A DNA stretch of 10,448 nucleotides from an uncultured Coriobacteriaceae bacterium (GTDB lineage: Bacteria; Actinomycetota; Coriobacteriia; Coriobacteriales; Eggerthellaceae), in the NCBI GenBank assembly GCA_946623915.1, contig CAMORQ010000042.1:1-10448 (forward strand), given 5' to 3'. Numbering within the stretch: the stretch's first letter is position 1; each line of letters opens with the position of its first letter. Below the pieces are notes generated by a model. It had not been told where the DNA came from and made no database searches. It worked only from the letters and a program-made list of their open reading frames with translations. Made by a program: the position numbers and the translations under genes. Shown piece after piece: positions 4,819 through 10,448 of the stretch.

Positions 4819-6570
4819 ATGAAGCAGTTCTCATACGAGATAGTCGACTCGGATAATCTGGAAGAGACGTTGAAAGATGCGCGCCGGTACCTGGATACCG
4901 TGGCGCACACGACGGCTCTTACCCATGTATTCTCGGGGCACACGGATCGCATGCGTTTGGAGACCGTCGTGCGCGCCATCAAAGCAATTCTGCCCGAAAC
5001 GAAAATCGTGGGCGCGACTTCGGGTGGCGAAATCAGGGAAGGGCTTCTTACACCCTGCAGCATTGTGGTGGTGGTTACTGTTTTCGAGTGCGCCGATGTC
5101 AGTGTGCACGAATTCACCTTCGGCCCCGGCGAAGAAGAGCGCTACGGACGCATCATCGCAGAAACGATCGATGCGCAAGACGAAATCAAAGCAGCCGAGT
5201 TGATGGTCGATTGCGCTGCCATTTCCACGGCAACGCTGTTTCCTGTTATAAACAAGTGCCAGCATCATGTGCAAATATATGGCGCCGTGCCCTATGCGCA
5301 CGATCTGAAAAAGCCCATGTACGTGTTTACCGACGACCATATCCACGACGTAACCGTCATACTCATCACGTATGCGGGAAAAGAGCTGTTCGTTTCGACT
5401 GATCACGTTATCGGTTGGAAACCGGTGGGCACGGGCATGCGGGTTACCAAGGCGACGGGAAGCGTGCTCAACACGCTCGACGACAGGCCGGCTCTGTCCA
5501 TCTACAGCAAGTACCTTCAGATTCCCAACGACGAGCATTTCTACGAAAACGCCTTCGAGTTTCCCTTCTTGCGGTATTCGAACGCCACATACATGATGCG
5601 CCTTCCCTATGCCGGTTTGCCGGATGGGTCCATTGAGTTGCGCGCGCCCATTGAAGAGGGCGACGTCATGTACCTTTCCTACGGGGACGTCCCCACCATT
5701 CTCGGCGAGATACTCGAGGCGCGTGGTCGCTTCGAGCGCTTCTGCCCGCAGTACATTCGCCTGCACAACTGCGCGACGCGCAAAACGTTTTGGGGCACAG
5801 ATATTAATCGCGAAATCCAGCCGTTCCAGGAAGTGGCCCCCACCACGGGCTTTCTAACCGGTGGGGAAATCTTGCGCGTCAACGACGAGCTCGTACATTT
5901 CAATGCGACGATTGTGGTCATTGGCATGCGCGAAGGTCCCTTAGACCCCGACGATTTGCGTCGGACCCGCAGCTTGGCCGAAGGGAACGGCATGAATACT
6001 CCGCAAACCTCTATGGTGCGCAGGATGGCGAACTTCATCAACGTTGCCATGCAGGAGCTTGTCGAATCGAACAAGCGTCTCGAATCGCTTGCGAAAACCG
6101 ATGGGCTTACCATGCTCAACAACCGGCGCGAAACGTCGCGCATCATCGGCTCGTACCACGAAACGGGACGCCGCTTCTGCCTTATCATGGCCGACCTAGA
6201 CGGTTTTAAGCAGGTCAACGATGAATTCGGGCACGATGTGGGTGACCAGGTGCTCATTACCGTTGCAGACCTTATCAAGGACAGCATCAAAAACGTGCGC
6301 GGGGCTACAGCCGGTAGATGGGGCGGCGAAGAATTCATGGTAGTGTTGCCTGACACCACCCTCGACCAGGCGCAAAGTATCGCTGAGATACTTCGCGAAA
6401 ACATCGAAGAGCACGACTTCGGCGAAGTGCACGAGATGACCATAAGCCTCGGTGTGGCCGATTCGGAAACCTATCGCGACATGAAATCGATTTACCACAA
6501 CGTCGACCAGGCGCTGTACGCCGCGAAGGCAGCGGGGAAGAACACCGTCATTTTGGCTGGTAAACCATAG
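4819..6570 (+). CDS. FIST-sensor diguanylate cyclase (FIST_N-FIST_C-GGDEF)
   Basis: This 583-residue soluble protein has no signal peptide or membrane segment. Residues about 20-215 resemble FIST_N (GATSGGEI at 65-72) and about 220-370 FIST_C (TGFLTGGEI at 343-351); FIST is a predicted small-ligand sensor domain. A helical linker (about 398-425) leads to a GGDEF domain (about 427-578) that makes cyclic di-GMP from two GTP. The catalytic signature is GGEEF (502-506), and the family landmarks TDGLTMLNNRR and ADLDGFKQVNDEFGHDVGD are intact, so activity is expected. The I-site RxxD normally found just before the signature is missing: VRGA stands there. No EAL domain is present. ATG 4819 has AAGG at 4807-4810. 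Domain borders are by eye; the FIST assignment is likely but less certain than the GGDEF call. Confidence 0.9.
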   Translation: MKQFSYEIVDSDNLEETLKDARRYLDTVAHTTALTHVFSGHTDRMRLETVVRAIKAILPETKIVGATSGGEIREGLLTPCSIVVVVTVFECADVSVHEFTFGPGEEERYGRIIAETIDAQDEIKAAELMVDCAAISTATLFPVINKCQHHVQIYGAVPYAHDLKKPMYVFTDDHIHDVTVILITYAGKELFVSTDHVIGWKPVGTGMRVTKATGSVLNTLDDRPALSIYSKYLQIPNDEHFYENAFEFPFLRYSNATYMMRLPYAGLPDGSIELRAPIEEGDVMYLSYGDVPTILGEILEARGRFERFCPQYIRLHNCATRKTFWGTDINREIQPFQEVAPTTGFLTGGEILRVNDELVHFNATIVVIGMREGPLDPDDLRRTRSLAEGNGMNTPQTSMVRRMANFINVAMQELVESNKRLESLAKTDGLTMLNNRRETSRIIGSYHETGRRFCLIMADLDGFKQVNDEFGHDVGDQVLITVADLIKDSIKNVRGATAGRWGGEEFMVVLPDTTLDQAQSIAEILRENIEEHDFGEVHEMTISLGVADSETYRDMKSIYHNVDQALYAAKAAGKNTVILAGKP

Positions 6571-6586
6571 GAACTAAGAGCTGAAA

Positions 6587-6672
6587 CAACGTGACGGGGG
6601 CGGGGGATTGTCACATGCCCCCCGGGGGGCAACGGCATAGCATGTGACAAATCACCCGACCCCGTCACGTTG
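6587..6672. repeat. large near-perfect inverted repeat (32/33-base arms)
   Basis: The left arm (6587-6618) and right arm (6640-6672) are reverse complements except for two mismatches and one single-base bulge, around a 21-base loop. At its base the loop holds the 14-base palindrome GCCCCCCGGGGGGC (6617-6630). The element starts 16 bases after the diguanylate cyclase gene. As RNA it would form a very stable hairpin that could end or protect that transcript, but no T-run follows. Each arm carries GTGAC/GTCAC at both ends, so it may instead be a DNA operator. No open reading frame of interest lies in it. Confidence 0.9.
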
Positions 6673-6863
6673 GGGAACGGTCACGTCCAGGGCTGTTTTG
6701 CGTCCCCGTTTCAGAGAGGTAACGGAAAAGTGACAGAATCCAGCAAAGTTAAGCTCGTTCCGTGACGCGCCGTGCATTTTCCCTGCTCACACGCATGAAG
6801 ATAACCTTAAACACGCCAAAACATAAAACTTGACAAGCATAGACTTAGATTTTATATTGTCAC
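6591..6863. promoter_or_regulatory. cluster of eight GTGAC/GTCAC pentamers upstream of dnaK
   Basis: GTGAC occurs at 6591, 6644, 6730 and 6762, and GTCAC at 6610, 6664, 6680 and 6859. About one copy or fewer is expected by chance in this length. Four copies lie in the arms of the inverted repeat, so they form two non-independent pairs; four lie outside it. Three belong to the longer word ACGTGAC/GTCACGT (6589-6595, 6664-6670, 6680-6686). The last abuts the -10 of the dnaK promoter. The stretch 6673-6829 between repeat and promoter contains no gene; it can form local stems (for example CCGTT/AACGG at 6706-6725, or ACGGAA/TTCCGT at 6722-6763). Confidence 0.4.
6830..6858 (+). promoter_or_regulatory. 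dnaK operon promoter (TTGACA-17-TATATT)
   Basis: A consensus -35 TTGACA (6830-6835) and a five-of-six -10 TATATT (6853-6858) are separated by the ideal 17 bases, in a locally AT-rich stretch. The predicted start is near 6865, giving a leader of about 157 bases before dnaK. CTTGACAAG (6829-6837) is a 9-base palindrome over the -35. No CIRCE element is present, and no convincing HAIR (CTTGAGT-N7-ACTCAAG) site. Confidence 0.8.
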
Positions 6864-6864
6864 C

Positions 6865-7021
6865 GTACCACGAAAGTCTGCCATGCGTTTTCCTCCCCTT
6901 CGCGCATGGTGGGCTTTCCCACGATAGGAGCTACTGGCGCAACAGCAGTGGAGGGCGCACCTCCCAGCAAAAAGGTAATAACAGTGTCCGCGGGAGCGGC
7001 GCGAGAGAAAGAAGAGCAATT
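6865..7021 (+). other. structured 5' leader of dnaK
   Basis: The leader can fold into CCATGCG/CGCATGG (6881-6887, 6903-6909), then GTGGG/CCCAC (6909-6922), then GGAGG/CCTCC (6950-6954, 6960-6964). The loop of the first hairpin holds a second CCTCC (6892-6896) that could instead pair with the same GGAGG. A long folded leader before a heat-shock gene may act as a thermosensor, but the visible stems do not cover the start region (weak GAAGAG at 7011-7016), so this is speculative. Confidence 0.35.
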
Positions 7022-8941
<1,920 letters not shown>

Positions 8942-8949
8942 TTGGTTTG

Positions 8950-8977
8950 GTGCCGGCTGTCTGACGGCAGCCGGCAC
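8950..8977 (+). other. strong hairpin between dnaK and grpE
   Basis: A 10-base perfect stem GTGCCGGCTG/CAGCCGGCAC (8950-8959, 8968-8977), extendable by two pairs to a TGAC loop, starts nine bases after the dnaK stop. No T-run follows. Such intercistronic stems often lower downstream expression or stabilise the dnaK message, which would suit the need for more DnaK than GrpE. Full termination seems unlikely because grpE has no clear promoter of its own. Confidence 0.65.
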
Positions 8978-9020
8978 TGCCGACGCCGCGGACGCGCGGG
9001 GAGCCCCACCTTCCCGCTCC

Positions 9021-9060
9021 AGGCACTCGTCGCGTACCTTTAGTACGCTTCCTCATGCCT
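9021..9060 (+). repeat. second intercistronic hairpin, REP-like
   Basis: A perfect stem GCGTAC/GTACGC (9032-9037, 9043-9048) with a CTTTA loop sits inside a wider AGGCA/TGCCT stem (9021-9025, 9056-9060) with an internal loop. The nested palindrome in a non-coding spacer looks like a repetitive extragenic palindrome, though no second copy exists in this window. It ends 65 bases before grpE. Confidence 0.4.
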
Positions 9061-9125
9061 TCATGGGAATCTGGGGCACCGCGCGCCCTCGCTGACTTAC
9101 TAGCGCCAACCTAGGAGCTTTTGAA

Positions 9126-9809
9126 ATGACTGACAAGAGAGACGACATTGTTTCCGAGGCTGAGGAAATCCTCGAAGAAGCCGAAGGGAACATCGAAATA
9201 GAGGACGGCGATGCCGCCTTCGACGGCGACACTGCCCCAGGCGGCGAAGCTTCGTCAGAGACGGGCGCCGAAGCCGAAGAGGGCGAGGGCGCTTCCGAAG
9301 AGACCGAAGCCGAGCCGACCATCGAAGAGCGGCTGGAAGCCGCGCAAGCGGAAGCGAAGGAATGGCAGGACAAGTTCATGCGCCTTCATGCTGAATGGGA
9401 TACTTATCGTCGTCGCACCAACGAGCAGCGCGCCGAAGAAAAGGTGCGTGCAACGGAAGGCCTGGTCGAAAACTTGCTTCCCGTTATCGACGACTTCGAG
9501 CGTTCGATTAGTTACGCTGACGAAAACGGCGAAACAGGGCTTCTCGATGGCGTAAAGCAGGTACACACCAAGTTTGTCGAAGTGCTTGCGAAGAACGGTG
9601 TCGAGGTCATCGATCCTGCAGGCGAAGCGTTCGATGCCCTAGAGGCTCAGGCGGTTGCCAAGGTGGACGACGACTCCGTTCCCGACGAAACGGTGGCAGA
9701 GGTGTACCAGAAAGGCTATCGCATGGGCAAGAAGGTCATTCGCCCCGCGATGGTAACGGTGACCACGGGCGGGCCTGCCCGGGAAACCGAAGAGGAAACA
9801 ACTGAATAA
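9126..9809 (+). CDS. grpE: nucleotide exchange factor GrpE
   Basis: GrpE is a dimeric co-chaperone that releases ADP from DnaK so that ATP can bind and substrate is freed. The 227-residue protein starts with a long acidic, probably disordered region (1-63). A coiled-coil dimer helix follows (about 64-112; ERLEAAQAEAKEWQDKFMRL region). The conserved NLLPVIDDFERS segment is at 116-127, and the C-terminal beta domain (about 158-213) carries the family hallmark KGYRMGKKVIRPAMVTV. The acidic head is longer than in E. coli GrpE, which is common in actinobacteria. ATG 9126 has AGGAG (9113-9117) eight bases upstream. It lies 184 bases after dnaK, with two hairpins between, and 18 bases before the J-protein gene. 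Confidence 0.98.
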   Translation: MTDKRDDIVSEAEEILEEAEGNIEIEDGDAAFDGDTAPGGEASSETGAEAEEGEGASEETEAEPTIEERLEAAQAEAKEWQDKFMRLHAEWDTYRRRTNEQRAEEKVRATEGLVENLLPVIDDFERSISYADENGETGLLDGVKQVHTKFVEVLAKNGVEVIDPAGEAFDALEAQAVAKVDDDSVPDETVAEVYQKGYRMGKKVIRPAMVTVTTGGPARETEEETTE

Positions 9810-9827
9810 CGAGAAAAGGATCTAGCA

Positions 9828-10448
9828 ATGGCAGGAACCCCGGATTACTACAAGATCCTTGGCGTTCCACGGAATGCCGGGGCAGACGAAATCAAGAAAG
9901 CGTTTCGCAAGCTGGCGCGGAAGAACCATCCGGATGCCGGTGGCGACGAGGAAAAATTCAAGGAAATCAACGAGGCCTACGAAGTTCTCTCCGACGAAAA
10001 GAAACGAAAGCTCTACGACCAATACGGCACAGGCAACCCCAACCAGGTGCCGTTTGGCGGAGGCTACAGTGGCGGCGCTGCGGGAAACCCGTTTGCCGGG
10101 TTTGGCAGCTGGGCTGAAATACTGGACAGTATCCGTCGAGGAGAAGGAGCGTTCGGCAACATCGAGTTCGACTTCGGAGGCGGCGGCAACCCGTTTGGGG
10201 GCGCTAATCCGTTCGGCGGGTTCGGTGGCTATGGTGCAGCCCAGCCACGCCCGAAAAAAGGCAGTGACATCAGCGTCGATATGGATGTGTCCTTCGACGA
10301 AGCGTTCAACGGTTGCGAAAAGCGCGTGACTGTTCGCGTGCCCGGTAGGCCCGAACCCGAAACGCTTACGGTGAAGGTGCCGGCGGGTGCCGTGAACGGT
10401 GGACGAAGCCGTTTCAAGGGCAAGGGAACGCCGGGCGAGGCGGGTGGC
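9828..10448 (+). CDS. dnaJ: DnaJ-family co-chaperone without zinc finger (class B), 3' end cut
   Basis: This J-protein activates the ATPase of DnaK and hands over substrates. The first 207 codons are visible and the frame is open at the window edge. The J-domain spans about 5-70 with the catalytic HPD at 34-36. A glycine/phenylalanine-rich region follows (about 75-150, repeats such as NPFGG). Then comes the C-terminal substrate domain, starting DISVDMDVSFDEAFNGCEK. In class A DnaJ the four CxxCxGxG zinc motifs are inserted soon after this strand; here the chain runs straight on to TVKVPAGAVNGGRSRFKGKG, with a single cysteine (C172). It is therefore a class B (CbpA-like) protein in the dnaJ position. 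ATG 9828 has AAAAGGA (9814-9820). A zinc-finger DnaJ may exist elsewhere in the genome. Confidence 0.95.
   Translation, partial: MAGTPDYYKILGVPRNAGADEIKKAFRKLARKNHPDAGGDEEKFKEINEAYEVLSDEKKRKLYDQYGTGNPNQVPFGGGYSGGAAGNPFAGFGSWAEILDSIRRGEGAFGNIEFDFGGGGNPFGGANPFGGFGGYGAAQPRPKKGSDISVDMDVSFDEAFNGCEKRVTVRVPGRPEPETLTVKVPAGAVNGGRSRFKGKGTPGEAGG

Noticed and set aside
5679..6443. Antisense open frame of 254 codons under the GGDEF part of the cyclase
   Set aside because: It is a shadow of the certain coding frame and has no recognisable domain.
6829..6849. HspR HAIR element at the dnaK promoter
   Set aside because: Only 9 of 14 consensus bases match and the two halves are not symmetric; it may just be the -35 hexamer with chance similarity.
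6883..6927. A 14-codon leader peptide frame with two tandem Trp codons in the dnaK leader
   Set aside because: No Shine-Dalgarno precedes it, and Trp attenuation makes no sense for dnaK; the Trp codons come from the CATGGTGGG stem sequence.

Overview
The window looks like a chromosomal stretch from an anaerobic, moderately high-GC actinobacterium. The best guess is the class Coriobacteriia (Eggerthellaceae-like). This is inferred from a GC-rich, strongly C/G-third-position coding style, a Gram-positive-type DnaK without the proteobacterial insertion, a dnaK-grpE-dnaJ gene order, and anaerobe-type genes (rubrerythrin, 2[4Fe-4S] ferredoxin, NiFe-hydrogenase maturation). No rRNA, tRNA, CRISPR array, transposase or phage gene was seen, and it reads as a core-genome region.

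Layout. (1) Minus strand, 1-1058: a WYL-domain transcriptional regulator, possibly followed by a co-transcribed gene cut by the window edge. (2) 1059-1260: a divergent promoter region with a perfect -10 for the regulator and an extended -10 promoter for the next gene. (3) 1261-1947: a rubrerythrin with rubredoxin-type Cys4 sites at both ends, followed by a folded 3' region and a strong terminator (2044-2079). (4) 2088-3932: a nickel/hydrogenase operon with an operator-like dyad matching the NikR half-site type GTGTTAC/GTAACAC, an unrecognised 84-residue helical protein, NikR and HypE, all tightly packed. (5) 4102-4290: a small 2[4Fe-4S] ferredoxin with its own terminator. (6) 4429-6570: a HIT-family hydrolase and, 27 bases on, a FIST-GGDEF diguanylate cyclase. 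(7) 6571-7021: a 451-base gap holding a near-perfect 32/33-base inverted repeat, a dense cluster of GTGAC/GTCAC pentamers, a very good sigma-70-type promoter (TTGACA-17-TATATT) and a structured leader. (8) 7022 to the end: dnaK, grpE and the first 207 codons of a J-protein that lacks the zinc-finger domain in the place where it would normally begin.

How the parts work together. NikR and HypE share one transcript whose upstream dyad looks like a NikR site, so nickel probably feeds back on hydrogenase maturation. The nikR start has no visible Shine-Dalgarno, sits 2 bases after the small gene, and its own stop overlaps the hypE start, so the three proteins appear translationally coupled. Rubrerythrin (peroxide removal) and ferredoxin (low-potential electron carrier) fit anaerobic metabolism. 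The Hsp70 machine (DnaK, its exchange factor GrpE, its J co-chaperone) forms one operon, but neither CIRCE nor a good HAIR element is present at its promoter.

The most interesting signals are the NikR-type operator with its small unknown partner gene, the large inverted repeat and GTGAC cluster before dnaK, the double-rubredoxin rubrerythrin, the FIST-GGDEF protein lacking the inhibitory site, and the zinc-finger-less J-protein. I did not find a clearly new defence or mobile system.
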